A stretch of DNA of 64,000 nucleotides from Desulfurispora thermophila DSM 16022 (lineage in GTDB: Bacteria; Bacillota; Desulfotomaculia; Desulfotomaculales; Desulfurisporaceae), in assembly GCF_000376385.1 (NCBI RefSeq), contig NZ_AQWN01000002.1:62115-126114 (forward strand), given 5' to 3'. The notes under the pieces are model-generated. The model was not told the DNA's origin. It was given only the letters and a program-made list of their open reading frames with translations, and did not search any database. Of the stretch, positions 41,843 to 51,830 are shown piece by piece. A program made the translations under genes and the position numbers. Numbering within the stretch: the stretch's first letter is position 1; every line of letters begins with the position of its first letter.

Positions 41843-42925
41843 ATGCGCCGGTTTTTGTTGAGCCGTGCTTTTGGTTTGAACAGGAGCGGGCTGGTATATG
41901 GAAAACATCCGGGTGGTGGGCGGGTGCTGCGAGCACTTGTCTTTGCCTTATTGCCGGTGCTCATCATGGCGGCGGTGACCGGGCTTTCATATAAAATGTG
42001 GTCCAATGCCAGCCAGTCCTGGTTACCGTTGACGCTTTTCAGGCTGACCATGCCCGGCTGGCTGATCTCTGCCGACACGGTGGAAGAGGAAGGGGAAATT
42101 TTAGGCGATTACGCCGGGCTGATAAAACTACTACCATTGCTGGGTTTAAGTGATTTTTCTCCCCTGGGGATAATCAGCAGTCAGCTGTGGCCGGTAAGCC
42201 TGGACAGGCAGAACCAAACGCCGGCTGTTGGGCGGGGCCAGTTAGAAAAGGAAACAGCCGGGGAAGATCTGGTTCTGCTGGATACAGGAGCGCCTGCTAT
42301 GCAAAAAGAAGATGTAAAGGTAGCCATATACCATACTCATACCGGGGAAACCTATCGCCCGGATGATGGGGTGGAGAGACTGAGCGGGCAACCCGGCGGG
42401 GTGGTGGCGGTAGGGGCGGCTCTGGCCCGGCGGTTGCATGAAGAGTACGGTATTGGTGTGGTGCACGTGGCGCGCATTAATGATGCAGTTTACAGCCGTT
42501 CCTACCTGGAATCAGAAAAAGTGGTGCGAGGTCTTATGCAAAATTACCCCAACCTGATGATACTGGTGGATTTGCACCGGGATGCGGCCGGTTCTGCCGC
42601 GGTGAGCACAGTGGACATTGCTGGCCAAAAGGCGGCAAGGCTGCTGCTGGTGGTGGGTTCGGACGCCCGGGCGCCTTTTCCCGGCTGGCGGCAAAATTAC
42701 CAGCTGGCTCTGGAACTGGCGGCGCTGGGCGGGAAAAAATACCGGGGGCTGTTCAAGGGGGTGCAGGTGAAAAGCGGGCGCTACAACCAGTTTTTACATC
42801 CCGGGGCAATTTTGCTGGAAGTGGGTGGCACAGGCAATAGCCGGGCGGAAGCCATTTATGCGGGAGAACTTTTTGCCGATATCCTGGCCGAATATCTGCA
42901 AAAAAATACCAAAAATCGACGATAG
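41843..42925 (+). CDS. spoIIP: Stage II sporulation protein P
   Basis: A 360-aa protein with one N-terminal membrane anchor (ALVFALLPVLIMAAVTGLSY) and a C-terminal amidase/endopeptidase domain. Zn and catalytic residues lie in HTHTGETY, LVDLHRDAAG and LLEVGGTGNSRAEA. SpoIIP cuts septal peptidoglycan during engulfment with SpoIID and SpoIIM. ATG 41843 follows GGAGGGCGGGG at slightly long spacing. The 297-nt gap upstream may carry a sigma-E promoter (a CATAGTAT-like -10 at about 41771), but this is weak. Presence shows an endospore former. Confidence 0.92.
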   Translation: MRRFLLSRAFGLNRSGLVYGKHPGGGRVLRALVFALLPVLIMAAVTGLSYKMWSNASQSWLPLTLFRLTMPGWLISADTVEEEGEILGDYAGLIKLLPLLGLSDFSPLGIISSQLWPVSLDRQNQTPAVGRGQLEKETAGEDLVLLDTGAPAMQKEDVKVAIYHTHTGETYRPDDGVERLSGQPGGVVAVGAALARRLHEEYGIGVVHVARINDAVYSRSYLESEKVVRGLMQNYPNLMILVDLHRDAAGSAAVSTVDIAGQKAARLLLVVGSDARAPFPGWRQNYQLALELAALGGKKYRGLFKGVQVKSGRYNQFLHPGAILLEVGGTGNSRAEAIYAGELFADILAEYLQKNTKNRR

Positions 42926-43055
42926 TTTCAGGTATGTTTGGCCTGTAATGGAATAAATTATCTGCTCGTCGGGCAGGACAAAAGGCGCGGGACGGCGTAT
43001 TATATACCAGCTGAACATAACCTGCCGGAAAAGAAAAACAAGCGGGGTATGGTCT

Positions 43056-43136
43056 ATGTTGAACTTTATCTTGCGCCGTCCAGCTCTGGCTATTTTAATC
43101 TGGAATGTGTTGAAGGTCTGGCGCGGGCGCCGTTAG
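43056..43136 (+). CDS. Possible 26-residue hydrophobic peptide
   Basis: A short frame, ATG 43056 to TAG 43136, preceded by GCGGGGTATGG. It encodes MLNFILRRPALAILIWNVLK followed by a basic tail. A positively flanked hydrophobic helix like this is typical of tiny membrane peptides. No homolog is recognised and chance cannot be excluded. It sits in the 291-nt gap between spoIIP and the next small gene, which otherwise shows nothing clear. Confidence 0.25.
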   Translation: MLNFILRRPALAILIWNVLKVWRGRR

Positions 43137-43216
43137 GGTCGGGTGGTGTTTAAAGAAAGCCTTTTTTGCCTACAATACTTTAATATCAATTCTAAGTAAG
43201 AAGGCGGGAAAGGCTT

Positions 43217-43432
43217 TTGCTGACTAAAAATCACGACTGGCTCCTGGCTGTGCTGGGAGGAATATTTCTGGGCTTGACCCTGTTGGGTATCACTCTGGTG
43301 TATTGCCGCTTGATGGACCTGTTGCCTGTCCAAAAGGGACTGGATAGCTTTAGCGCAGCACACTGGCAGAGATTGTGGCAGAATATGCCGGGTTGGACAG
43401 ATTGGCAAAGCCATGCGCGCAAACTCTGGTGA
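43217..43432 (+). CDS. Small membrane protein between spoIIP and lepA
   Basis: 71 aa starting with TTG 43217 after GGCGGGAAAGG. It has one membrane helix (WLLAVLGGIFLGLTLLGITLVY) and a Trp-rich C-terminus. The position is that of Bacillus yqxA (spoIIP-yqxA-lepA), but sequence similarity is not evident to me. A perfect 13-bp hairpin (43432-43462) starts at its stop codon. Function unknown; a sporulation-linked role is only positional inference. Confidence 0.55.
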   Translation: MLTKNHDWLLAVLGGIFLGLTLLGITLVYCRLMDLLPVQKGLDSFSAAHWQRLWQNMPGWTDWQSHARKLW

Positions 43433-43462
43433 ATAACCGGCTTTCTTATAAAGCCGGTTATT
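43432..43462 (+). terminator. Hairpin before lepA
   Basis: AATAACCGGCTTT / AAAGCCGGTTATT, 13 bp perfect, 5-nt loop, but followed by CCTGTG rather than a T-run. Confidence 0.55.
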
Positions 43463-43497
43463 CCTGTGATCAGGCACTATGCTTTTGAGAACGGTGA

Positions 43498-43506
43498 TGT
43501 TATAAT
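43498..43506 (+). promoter_or_regulatory. Extended -10 promoter of lepA
   Basis: TGTTATAAT with perfect TATAAT at 43501-43506, about 65 nt before the start codon. No good -35 seen. Confidence 0.5.
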
Positions 43507-43570
43507 CCTGTAATGATAATAATTTCTGGTTATTTAAATCATCCGGGCAGAGAGTAAGGAGAGGGATGTT

Positions 43571-45376
43571 TTGACGCAGGAATATATCCGTAATTTTTGT
43601 ATTATAGCGCACATTGACCATGGCAAATCCACTCTGGCCGATCGCCTGCTGGAAATGACCGGTGCATTGAGCCAGCGCGAGATGACCGAGCAGGTGCTGG
43701 ATAAAATGGATCTGGAACGCGAGCGGGGTATAACCATTAAAATGCAGGCCGTGCGTCTCAAGTACCGGGCCCGGGATGGCCGGGAGTATCAACTCAACCT
43801 GATTGATACCCCGGGGCATGTGGATTTCACTTATGAGGTGTCCCGCTCCCTGGCCGCCTGCGAAGGAGCGCTGCTGGTGGTGGATGCGGCACAGGGCATT
43901 GAGGCCCAGACCCTGGCCAATGTGTACATGGCCATCGAGAACAACCTGGAAATCATTCCGGTGATCAATAAAATAGACCTGCCCAGTGCCGACCCGGAAA
44001 GGGTCAAAAAGGAGATCGAGGACGTGATCGGCCTGGATGCCTCGGATGCCGTGCTGGTTTCGGCCAAGACCGGCCAGGGTGTGGATGAGGTTCTGGAATA
44101 TATTGTAAAACGCATTCCCCCCCCCGGCGGAAAGGCAGAGGCTCCGCTGCAGGCGCTGATATTTGACTCGCATTATGATTCATATAAAGGGGTAATTGCT
44201 TATGTGCGGGTGGTGCAGGGCGTATTGCGGCGAGGCATGCGCATCCGCATGATGTATACGGGCAAGGAATTTGAAGTGAACGAAGTGGGCGTTTTTCTGC
44301 CCGACATGGCGGCGGTGGATGAACTGAAAACCGGCGAAGTGGGTTTCCTGGCTGCCAGCATCAAAAATGTCAAAGACACCCGGGTGGGCGATACGGTGAC
44401 CGATGCGGAAAATCCGGCCCCCGAGCCGTTGCCCGGCTACCGCCAGGTCAAGCCCATGGTTTACTGCGGCCTGTACCCTGTGGACAACGTGGACTACGGC
44501 GACCTGCGGGACGCTTTGGACAAGCTCAAGCTCAATGACGCTTCCTTGATTTACGAGCCCGAGACCAGCGAGGCGCTGGGCTTTGGCTTTCGCTGCGGCT
44601 TTCTGGGCCTGCTGCACATGGAGATCATTCAGGAAAGATTGGAACGGGAATACAACCTGAACCTGATTGCCACAGCGCCCAGCGTGGTGTACCGGGTCAC
44701 CACCACTGCGGGTGAGGTGCTGGAAATTGATAACCCCACCAAAATGCCGCCGCCCGGCAAGATTGAGCGCATGGAAGAGCCCTATGTGACGGCTACCATT
44801 ATGGTGCCCAAGGAGTATGTGGGTACGATCATGGAACTGGTGCAGGAACGGCGCGGTATTTTTAAAAATATGGAATACATGGGGGAAAACAGGGTAATGC
44901 TCAGTTATGAGTTGCCCCTGGCCGAAATAATTTTTGATTTTTTTGACCAGCTCAAGTCGCGTACCAGAGGTTATGCCTCCCTGGATTACGAATGGCTGGG
45001 CTACAAGGAGAGTGACCTGGTCAAGCTGGATATACTGATCAACGGCGAGGTGGTGGACGCCCTGACCTGCATTGTACACCGGGACAAGGCTTACTATCGC
45101 GGCCGGGCGCTGGTGGAAAAGTTGCGCGGTCTAATCCCCCGCCAGCTCTTTGATGTACCCGTGCAGGCCGCCATCGGCAACCGGGTGATTGCCCGGGAAA
45201 CCATCAAAGCCCGGCGCAAGGATGTGCTGGCCAAATGCTATGGCGGCGATGTAACGCGCAAACGCAAATTGCTGGAAAAACAAAAAGAAGGTAAGAAACG
45301 CTTAAAACAGGTGGGCAGCGTGGAAATACCACAGGAAGCCTTCATGGCGGTGCTCAGCATTGACGATGAAAAGTGA
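43571..45376 (+). CDS. lepA: Elongation factor 4 (LepA)
   Basis: A 601-aa translational GTPase of standard length. G1 [10 protein letters not shown]3 DTPGHVDF, G4 NKIDLP, then the LepA-specific C-terminal domain ([21 protein letters not shown]). It acts on stalled ribosomes. TTG 43571 follows GGAGAGGG. The end overlaps hemW, the normal order in Firmicutes. Confidence 0.96.
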   Translation: MTQEYIRNFCIIAHIDHGKSTLADRLLEMTGALSQREMTEQVLDKMDLERERGITIKMQAVRLKYRARDGREYQLNLIDTPGHVDFTYEVSRSLAACEGALLVVDAAQGIEAQTLANVYMAIENNLEIIPVINKIDLPSADPERVKKEIEDVIGLDASDAVLVSAKTGQGVDEVLEYIVKRIPPPGGKAEAPLQALIFDSHYDSYKGVIAYVRVVQGVLRRGMRIRMMYTGKEFEVNEVGVFLPDMAAVDELKTGEVGFLAASIKNVKDTRVGDTVTDAENPAPEPLPGYRQVKPMVYCGLYPVDNVDYGDLRDALDKLKLNDASLIYEPETSEALGFGFRCGFLGLLHMEIIQERLEREYNLNLIATAPSVVYRVTTTAGEVLEIDNPTKMPPPGKIERMEEPYVTATIMVPKEYVGTIMELVQERRGIFKNMEYMGENRVMLSYELPLAEIIFDFFDQLKSRTRGYASLDYEWLGYKESDLVKLDILINGEVVDALTCIVHRDKAYYRGRALVEKLRGLIPRQLFDVPVQAAIGNRVIARETIKARRKDVLAKCYGGDVTRKRKLLEKQKEGKKRLKQVGSVEIPQEAFMAVLSIDDEK

Positions 45377-46508
45377 ACTGGCCCTTTATATCCACGTTCC
45401 CTTTTGCCTGGCCAAATGCCACTATTGCGATTTTATATCCTATACTTTCAGTTATGTAGCAGCCGGGCGCTGGGCCGCCGCTTTACAGCAGGAGTTGGCT
45501 CTGTGGGCCCGGTTGCCCGTTTGTAGCGGGCGCACTCTGGCTAACATATATATAGGAGGAGGAACACCTTCCCTTCTGCCGCCCGGGCTGCTGGGCGAGG
45601 TATTAGCTGCCGTGCGGAGCAATTTTACGGTTCCCCCTGCGGCCGAGATCACTCTGGAGGCCAATCCGGGCACTGTGGAGCAGAGCAAGCTGCAGCTATG
45701 GCGGCGTCTGGGTGTAAACCGCCTGAGTGTGGGAGTGCAAAGCCTGCAGGAAGATCACCTGCGTTTCCTGGGCCGCCGGCACACGGCCCGGCAGGCGGAG
45801 GAAGCTGTCTTTTCAGCCCGAGCGGCCGGTTTTGAGCATATAAGCGTGGACCTGATTTACGGCATACCGGGGCTTTCGTACCGGGAATGGGAGGAGACGT
45901 TGCGCATTGTAACCGGCTGGCCGGTGGTTCACCTTTCCGCTTATGCGCTGACAGTGGAGGAAACTACGCCACTCGGGCGCATGATTGCCGCCGGCCAGGT
46001 TCCTGCTCCCGACGAGGACGAGATGGCAGACCAGTATGAAATGCTACTGGATATGGCGGAGGCGTCTGGACTGGTACAATATGAAATATCCAATTTTGCC
46101 CGGCCGGGGTGGGAGTGCCGGCATAACCTGAACTACTGGCTGGGCGGTGAATATCTGGGCGTGGGACCGGCGGCCTGGTCGTATCTGGACGGACGCCGCT
46201 TTGCCAACCCGACTGGCTTAGAAGAGTATTGCCATATGGTTGCTGAAGGTAAAACAGCATTCGAGCAAGCTCAGCCCCTGTCCGAGCGGGAGGAGGTGAC
46301 CGAGGCGCTGCTGATGGGCCTGCGGCTACGCCGCGGGATAGATCTGGCTGATTTCCAGCAACGCTATGGTGTCGACCTGCTGGAACAGTACCGTACAGTA
46401 ATCCAAAGATATGTTCAGCAGGGGTTGCTGGAACTGGCGGGGGAGAATCTGCGCCTGACCAGGCGGGGACTATTGCTGTCCAACGTGGTGCTGCGGGAAT
46501 TTGTCTAA
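45366..46508 (+). CDS. hemW: Heme chaperone HemW (radical SAM)
   Basis: 380 aa with the HemW-type cluster [10 protein letters not shown] (CxxxCxxC-D-F), [16 protein letters not shown] and [10 protein letters not shown]. The extra C-terminal domain has [22 protein letters not shown]. HemW inserts or carries heme; it is often misannotated as coproporphyrinogen dehydrogenase HemN, from which the cluster spacing distinguishes it. ATG 45366 overlaps the lepA end by 11 nt. The heat-shock operon promoter begins right after its stop. Confidence 0.9.
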   Translation: MKSELALYIHVPFCLAKCHYCDFISYTFSYVAAGRWAAALQQELALWARLPVCSGRTLANIYIGGGTPSLLPPGLLGEVLAAVRSNFTVPPAAEITLEANPGTVEQSKLQLWRRLGVNRLSVGVQSLQEDHLRFLGRRHTARQAEEAVFSARAAGFEHISVDLIYGIPGLSYREWEETLRIVTGWPVVHLSAYALTVEETTPLGRMIAAGQVPAPDEDEMADQYEMLLDMAEASGLVQYEISNFARPGWECRHNLNYWLGGEYLGVGPAAWSYLDGRRFANPTGLEEYCHMVAEGKTAFEQAQPLSEREEVTEALLMGLRLRRGIDLADFQQRYGVDLLEQYRTVIQRYVQQGLLELAGENLRLTRRGLLLSNVVLREFV

Positions 46509-46522
46509 CGGACCGGCAACGC

Positions 46523-46551
46523 TTGACAATTGAGCGTGGCGGTGATATTTT
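46523..46551 (+). promoter_or_regulatory. Sigma-A promoter of the heat-shock operon
   Basis: TTGACA (46523-46528), 17 bp, TATTTT (46546-46551). The predicted start near 46558 puts the CIRCE element in the 5' leader. Confidence 0.75.
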
Positions 46552-46564
46552 TTAACCAGGAGGT

Positions 46565-46591
46565 TTAGCACTCGCCTTGCCAGAGTGCTAA
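46565..46591 (+). promoter_or_regulatory. CIRCE operator (HrcA binding site)
   Basis: A perfect CIRCE: TTAGCACTC (46565-46573), 9 bp, GAGTGCTAA (46583-46591). It lies between promoter and hrcA, so HrcA represses the whole chaperone operon. Confidence 0.97.
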
Positions 46592-46606
46592 CAGGAGGTG
46601 TCTGCA

Positions 46607-47653
46607 GTGAAAATGGACGCCCGCAAACAGCAAATCCTGATGGCCATTATTACAGATTATATCGCTACTGCCGAACCGGTGGGTTCGCGCACAATTGCTA
46701 AAAAATATCAGCTGGGGGTAAGCCCGGCCACCATCCGCAACGAGATGTCGGACCTGGAGGAAATGGGTTATATTGAACAGCCCCACACTTCGGCCGGGCG
46801 TATCCCCTCGCAGCGGGGCTATCGCTATTATGTGGACTTTCTAATGCAGCGTCAGGAGCTCACGCCGGAAGAAGAGAATATCATTCGCCGGGGTTACGAA
46901 ACCAAAGTGCGTGATGTGGGCCAGGTGTTGCAGATTACCGGGCAGCTTCTGTCCCAGATCACCAACTACGCTGCGGTGGTGGTGATGCCCCGCCTGGAGG
47001 CAGGCCGTTTCAAGCATATTCAAATGGTGCTGCTGGATCCGGGCAAGGCGCTGGTGATTGTTGTCCAGAGTACCGGAACGGTTTTGCACCGCATCTTTGA
47101 CGTGCCGCTGGGTATTACCCGGGCCGATCTGGATTTGATCAGCCAGGTGCTCAATGCCAAGCTGGCCGGGCAAACCATGGATAGCATCAAGATGACTTTG
47201 ATTCGGGAAATATACTTCGAGTTGTCCAAACACAAAAATATACTGGATCTGGCCATGTACCTGGTGCAGGAGAGCCTGACGCCGGGCCGGGAGGATAAGA
47301 TCTACCTGGGCGGGGTATTCAACATTTTGAACCAGCCCGAGTTTCACAATGTGGAACGGGTGAAAACCCTGCTCAGCCTGCTGGAGCAGGAAGAATTGCT
47401 TTGCAACCTGCTGGAGAGCCAGAAGCCCGAGCATGGCGTGGCCGTGCGCATAGGTAACGAGTTGGCCCGGCAGGAGATGTCCGACTGCAGCATTGTGCTG
47501 GGCACTTACCAGGCGGGGGGCCAGGCGCTGGGTACCCTGGGAGTGATTGGTCCCACGCGCATGGAATACAGCCGGGTGGTCAGCGTGATGGAGTGTATGA
47601 CCCGCTCGCTTTCCGAAGCGCTAGATAGAATCCTGAATAATAGAAAAAACTAA
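46607..47653 (+). CDS. hrcA: Heat-inducible transcription repressor HrcA
   Basis: 348 aa: N-terminal winged helix ([25 protein letters not shown]), GAF-like ligand domain and dimerisation part ([18 protein letters not shown]). It binds CIRCE and is kept active by a chaperonin in other bacteria; here GroEL is replaced by a group III chaperonin, so the feedback partner may differ. GTG 46607 follows AGGAGGTG at 7 nt; ATG 46613 is the alternative. Confidence 0.95.
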   Translation: MKMDARKQQILMAIITDYIATAEPVGSRTIAKKYQLGVSPATIRNEMSDLEEMGYIEQPHTSAGRIPSQRGYRYYVDFLMQRQELTPEEENIIRRGYETKVRDVGQVLQITGQLLSQITNYAAVVVMPRLEAGRFKHIQMVLLDPGKALVIVVQSTGTVLHRIFDVPLGITRADLDLISQVLNAKLAGQTMDSIKMTLIREIYFELSKHKNILDLAMYLVQESLTPGREDKIYLGGVFNILNQPEFHNVERVKTLLSLLEQEELLCNLLESQKPEHGVAVRIGNELARQEMSDCSIVLGTYQAGGQALGTLGVIGPTRMEYSRVVSVMECMTRSLSEALDRILNNRKN

Positions 47654-47670
47654 TTTGAGGGGGCTGTGCC

Positions 47671-49230
47671 TTGAGTCTGAAACAGCAAGCCAGTGCCGGG
47701 GCCGAAGTCAATGAGTCCATGGCTGCACTGGTGAATAATGCCAATGCGGTGCGGGCTATTGCTGCGGCCGTGGAAGGTACTCTGGGCCCGCGGGGTCTGG
47801 ATACCATGCTGGTGGATAAATTTGGCGAAGTAGTGATCACCAACGACGGGGTAACCATCCTGACTATGATGGAAGCCAATCACCCGGCCGCCCGCATGGT
47901 GATCAATATTGCCCGGGCTCAGCAGGAGGAAGTGGGTGACGGCACCACTACCGCTACGGTAATGGCCGGGGCTATGGTGGCGGCCGGGGTGGAGCAGGTG
48001 GCGCGCGGTGTACCCGTAGCGCGGGTGATTGAGGGCTTGCGGGCCGGTGTGCAGGAAGCTCTGCAGTATATCAGCCAGAAAGCGCGCCCGTTGAGCGATT
48101 TGGATGATCCCGCTCTCTTGCAGGTGGCGCTGATTGCCGGCCGGGAACACCAGGACATTGCCGAGCTGGTAGTGCAGGCGGCCCGCCTGGTGGGGCGGGA
48201 AAAGTTGCTGGAGCGGGGTTACAAGTTTTCCGATAATATTACCGCCCGGGAAGGGGCGGAAAACCAGGTCCTGACCGGCGTAATTATTGACAAGGAACCG
48301 GTTAACCGCCAGATGCCGCGCGAGCTGCGGGACTGCGGCGTGCTGGTCATTGACGACGCCCTGCAGCCCGAGGAGATGGAAGAGGAAGCCCTGGCCACCG
48401 AGGCCGGATTTGCCCGCTATATGGAACTTTTACAGCAGCACCGGGCGGCGGTGCAGAAAATTATCGACCTGGGCGTGGGCCTGGTGCTGGTGGACCGGGG
48501 GATTGACGACACGGCCGAGGAAATGCTCACCGATGCGGGCATCATGGTTGTGCAGCGAGTGGCGGCCCGCGAGTTGCGCCGGGCGGCCGAGCACACGGGA
48601 GCGCGCATGATTAAACGCACCGGCCTGAAAAAGGATCTGGCGGTGCTGCGCGGCTGGCTGGGGCGGGCCCGCCGCGTGTACCATGACGAAAAATTGGAAC
48701 AGGTGTGGATTGAGGAGGGTGCCGGTAAGCCGGCGGCCACCGTGCTGGTGGGAGCGGCCACGGCCGAGGTGGTGGGCGAGCGGGAGCGCATCGCCCGGGA
48801 TGCGGCCTCGGCGGTGCAGGCGGCGGTGCGGGGTGGCATAGTGCCGGGCGGCGGGGCCATTGAACTGGCGGCTTCCCGCCAGGTGGAAAAAATGCGCGCC
48901 CGCTTAAAGGGCATGGCCGCCTACGGAGTGGACTGCGTGGTGGAAGCGCTGCGCCGCCCCTTGGCCCAAATTGTGGCCAATGCCGGCTTCAACCCGCTGG
49001 AAAAAATGGGTGATGTGCTTTCGGCCCAGGCCGAGCAGGACAGTGACAGCCTGGCCATAGATTGCGACAGCGGTCAGGTGGCCGATATGCTGGCCATGGG
49101 TGTGCTGGACCCGGCGCCGGTCAAGCTGCACGCCCTGCGGGCGGCGGGCGAGATCGCCGGGGCTATTTTGCGCATTGATACCATCATCAAGAAACGTGAG
49201 GATAAACCCGCCCAACACAAGGAGGGGTAG
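47671..49230 (+). CDS. Group III (archaeal-like, thermosome-type) chaperonin
   Basis: A 519-aa chaperonin that resembles thermosome/CCT rather than Gro[53 protein letters not shown] with the catalytic Asp90, and [13 protein letters not shown]. The helical-protrusion region of the apical domain (roughly 200-300) should close the cage without a GroES partner. Such genes inside the dnaK operon are known from Carboxydothermus hydrogenoformans and a few relatives. TTG 47671 follows GAGGGGG, 17 nt after hrcA. The order hrcA-cpn-grpE-dnaK-dnaJ puts it under CIRCE control. It lacks the GGM tail of GroEL. Confidence 0.92.
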   Translation: MSLKQQASAGAEVNESMAALVNNANAVRAIAAAVEGTLGPRGLDTMLVDKFGEVVITNDGVTILTMMEANHPAARMVINIARAQQEEVGDGTTTATVMAGAMVAAGVEQVARGVPVARVIEGLRAGVQEALQYISQKARPLSDLDDPALLQVALIAGREHQDIAELVVQAARLVGREKLLERGYKFSDNITAREGAENQVLTGVIIDKEPVNRQMPRELRDCGVLVIDDALQPEEMEEEALATEAGFARYMELLQQHRAAVQKIIDLGVGLVLVDRGIDDTAEEMLTDAGIMVVQRVAARELRRAAEHTGARMIKRTGLKKDLAVLRGWLGRARRVYHDEKLEQVWIEEGAGKPAATVLVGAATAEVVGERERIARDAASAVQAAVRGGIVPGGGAIELAASRQVEKMRARLKGMAAYGVDCVVEALRRPLAQIVANAGFNPLEKMGDVLSAQAEQDSDSLAIDCDSGQVADMLAMGVLDPAPVKLHALRAAGEIAGAILRIDTIIKKREDKPAQHKEG

Positions 49231-49232
49231 CA

Positions 49233-49928
49233 GTGGCCGAACAAAATATTTCCCCAGATACTTCTGCCGGGCCGGATGTGGCGGGCAGTGGGAATACGTT
49301 GGACGATGTGGGGCTAGAGCAACAAAGCGGCAGAGAAGCTGACCTGTCCGGCTCCGGGCGTGGACAGGAGGAAAGCAAGCCCGGGACGGAGGAGCAGGTC
49401 GGGGAGCCGGAAGGAGAGAAAGAGGACCATTCTCCGGCAGGTGATGCACCGCCGGAACAGGTTGACCTGGCCGGCCTGCAGGCCGAACTGGCCCAAAAAA
49501 CAGCTCTGGCGGAAGAGTATTTCCAGCGGCTGGCCCGCTTGCAGGCCGACTTTGACAACTACCGCAAGCGCACGCTGCGGGAAAAAGAAGAATTGCTCAA
49601 GTTTGCCGCCGAAAAGCTGATCGGGCAGCTCCTGCCCGTGCTGGACAACTTTGAGCGGGCGCTGGCCGCGCCCGAAGGTGATGGGGCGGCTTTTCGCTCG
49701 GGTGTGGAAATGATTTACCGCCAGCTGATGGACATATTAAACCGGGAAGGCTTGGAACCTTTGCAGTGTGTGGGGCAGCCTTTCGATCCCGCCCGGCACG
49801 AGGCCGTCATGCGGCAGCCTGCGGGCGAGCGGCCCGAGAACACGGTGCTGGCGGAATTGCAGAAAGGTTACATCCTGCATGGCAAGGTCATTCGGCCGGC
49901 CATGGTTTGTGTGGCTTGTCAGGAATAA
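49233..49928 (+). CDS. grpE: Nucleotide exchange factor GrpE
   Basis: 231 aa. A long, acidic, low-complexity N-terminal part (to about residue 85) precedes the GrpE coiled coil (LARLQADFDNYRKRTLREKEE) and the C-terminal beta-wing (QPFDPARHEAVMRQPAGERP). It exchanges ADP on DnaK. GTG 49233 lies 3 nt after the chaperonin stop, with AAGGAGGGG before it. The extended N-terminus is longer than in most GrpE proteins. Confidence 0.93.
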   Translation: MAEQNISPDTSAGPDVAGSGNTLDDVGLEQQSGREADLSGSGRGQEESKPGTEEQVGEPEGEKEDHSPAGDAPPEQVDLAGLQAELAQKTALAEEYFQRLARLQADFDNYRKRTLREKEELLKFAAEKLIGQLLPVLDNFERALAAPEGDGAAFRSGVEMIYRQLMDILNREGLEPLQCVGQPFDPARHEAVMRQPAGERPENTVLAELQKGYILHGKVIRPAMVCVACQE

Positions 49929-49966
49929 TATAAATAATTGCTTGTGCGGAGGAGATGAACTCTAAG

Positions 49967-51814
49967 ATGAGCAAGATTTTGGGTATTGACCTGGGTACTA
50001 CCAACTCCTGCATGGCCGTCATGGAAGGTGGCGAGGTTGTTGTAATTCCCAACGCGGAGGGCGGCAGAACCACTCCTTCTGTGGTGGGCTTTTCCAAGAC
50101 GGGCGAACGTTTGGTGGGCCAGGTGGCCAAACGCCAGGCTGTGAGCAACCCGGACCGCACCGTCATTTCCATCAAGCGCCACATGGGTACCAACTATAAA
50201 GTGAACATTGACGGTAAAGAATATACTCCCCAGGAAATCTCGGCCATGATCCTGCAAAAGTTGAAAGCCGATGCCGAGGCTTATCTGGGCACCAAAATCG
50301 AAAAGGCCGTCATTACCGTGCCGGCCTATTTTACCGACTCCCAGCGCCAGGCCACCAAAGACGCCGGCCGTATTGCCGGGCTGGAGGTGCTGCGCATCAT
50401 CAACGAGCCCACCGCAGCGGCGCTGGCCTACGGTCTGGACAAGGAAGAGGATCAGACCATCTTGGTCTATGACCTGGGCGGCGGCACTTTTGACGTTTCC
50501 ATCCTGGAGCTGGGCGATGGTGTTTTTGAAGTAAAGGCTACCAGCGGCAACAACCGGCTGGGCGGTGACGACTTCGACCAGCGCATTATCGACTGGATGG
50601 TCAGCGAGTTCAAAAAAGAAACCGGCATTGATTTGAGCAAGGACCGCATGGCCATGCAGCGCCTGAAAGAGGCGGCGGAAAAGGCCAAGATCGAGCTTTC
50701 CGGTGTGGTGAGCACCAATATCAACCTGCCCTTCATCACCGCCGATGCCGATGGTCCTAAACACCTGGATCTGACCCTGACCCGGGCCAAGTTTGAAGAG
50801 ATGACGGCCGACCTGGTGGAAATGACCATGGGACCCACCCGGCAGGCTCTGGCCGATGCCGGCCTGGAACCCAAAGATATTGACAAGGTACTGCTGGTGG
50901 GCGGTTCCACCCGTATCCCGGCCGTACAGGAGGCCATCCGCAAGTTCCTGGGCAAGGAGCCACACAAAGGGATCAACCCGGACGAGTGTGTGGCTATCGG
51001 GGCGGCCATCCAGGCCGGTGTGCTGGGCGGTGAGGTCAAGGATGTGCTGCTTTTGGACGTGACACCTCTATCCCTGGGCATTGAAACGCTGGGTGGCGTT
51101 TTTACCAAACTGATCGAACGCAACACCACCATTCCCACTTCCAAGAGCCAGATCTTCTCCACAGCGGCCGACGGGCAGACCCAGGTGGAGATCCACGTGC
51201 TGCAGGGCGAGCGGCCCATGGCTGCCGACAACAAGACACTGGGCCGCTTCATGCTCACCGGTATCCCGCCGGCACCGCGAGGCGTGCCGCAAATCGAGGT
51301 CAAGTTTGATATTGACGTGAACGGTATTGTGCATGTTTCCGCCAAGGACCTGGGTACCGGAAAAGAGCAGAGCATTACCATCAGCGGCAATACCGGCCTT
51401 TCCGAGGAGGAAATCCAGCGTATGGTGCGGGAGGCCGAGGCCAACGCCGAAGCCGACCGGCGGCGCAAGGAGGAAGCCGAACTGCGCAACCAGGCCGACA
51501 GCCTGATTTACCAGACCGAGAAGACCATTAAGGATCTGGGCGACAAGGCGGATCAAAGCAAAGTGGATGCCGTGAACAGGGCCGTAGATGAATTGAAAGA
51601 GGCCCTGCAGGGCAACGACCTGGATAAGATCAAGCAAAAGCTGGAGGCGGTCAGCGGGCCGTTGTTCGAGCTGACCACCTTGCTCTACCAGCAAAAGGGG
51701 CAGCAGGAGCAGACCGGCGGCTCAGGAGCAGGTGGCTGCGGTACCGGCGGGCAAGAGGAGAAAAAAGAAAATGTGGTGGACGCCGACTTCGAAGTAAAAG
51801 ACGGCGACCGCTAA
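49967..51814 (+). CDS. dnaK: Molecular chaperone DnaK (Hsp70)
   Basis: 615 aa: [59 protein letters not shown] and the linker-plus-substrate domain [19 protein letters not shown]. The C-terminus is a Gly-rich tail ending EVKDGDR. ATG 49967 is chosen because the ATG at 49955 lies within the Shine-Dalgarno GGAGGAG. Confidence 0.97.
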   Translation: MSKILGIDLGTTNSCMAVMEGGEVVVIPNAEGGRTTPSVVGFSKTGERLVGQVAKRQAVSNPDRTVISIKRHMGTNYKVNIDGKEYTPQEISAMILQKLKADAEAYLGTKIEKAVITVPAYFTDSQRQATKDAGRIAGLEVLRIINEPTAAALAYGLDKEEDQTILVYDLGGGTFDVSILELGDGVFEVKATSGNNRLGGDDFDQRIIDWMVSEFKKETGIDLSKDRMAMQRLKEAAEKAKIELSGVVSTNINLPFITADADGPKHLDLTLTRAKFEEMTADLVEMTMGPTRQALADAGLEPKDIDKVLLVGGSTRIPAVQEAIRKFLGKEPHKGINPDECVAIGAAIQAGVLGGEVKDVLLLDVTPLSLGIETLGGVFTKLIERNTTIPTSKSQIFSTAADGQTQVEIHVLQGERPMAADNKTLGRFMLTGIPPAPRGVPQIEVKFDIDVNGIVHVSAKDLGTGKEQSITISGNTGLSEEEIQRMVREAEANAEADRRRKEEAELRNQADSLIYQTEKTIKDLGDKADQSKVDAVNRAVDELKEALQGNDLDKIKQKLEAVSGPLFELTTLLYQQKGQQEQTGGSGAGGCGTGGQEEKKENVVDADFEVKDGDR

Positions 51815-51830
51815 CAGGTGGTGGTAAAGC

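Noticed and set aside
42938-43153. 71-codon plus-strand frame after spoIIP
   Set aside because: No convincing RBS, no recognisable composition. The shorter frame at 43056 in another phase looks slightly better but is also unproven.
49919-50965. Minus-strand open frame of 348 codons
   Set aside because: Antisense of dnaK, a highly constrained gene that often leaves such frames open.
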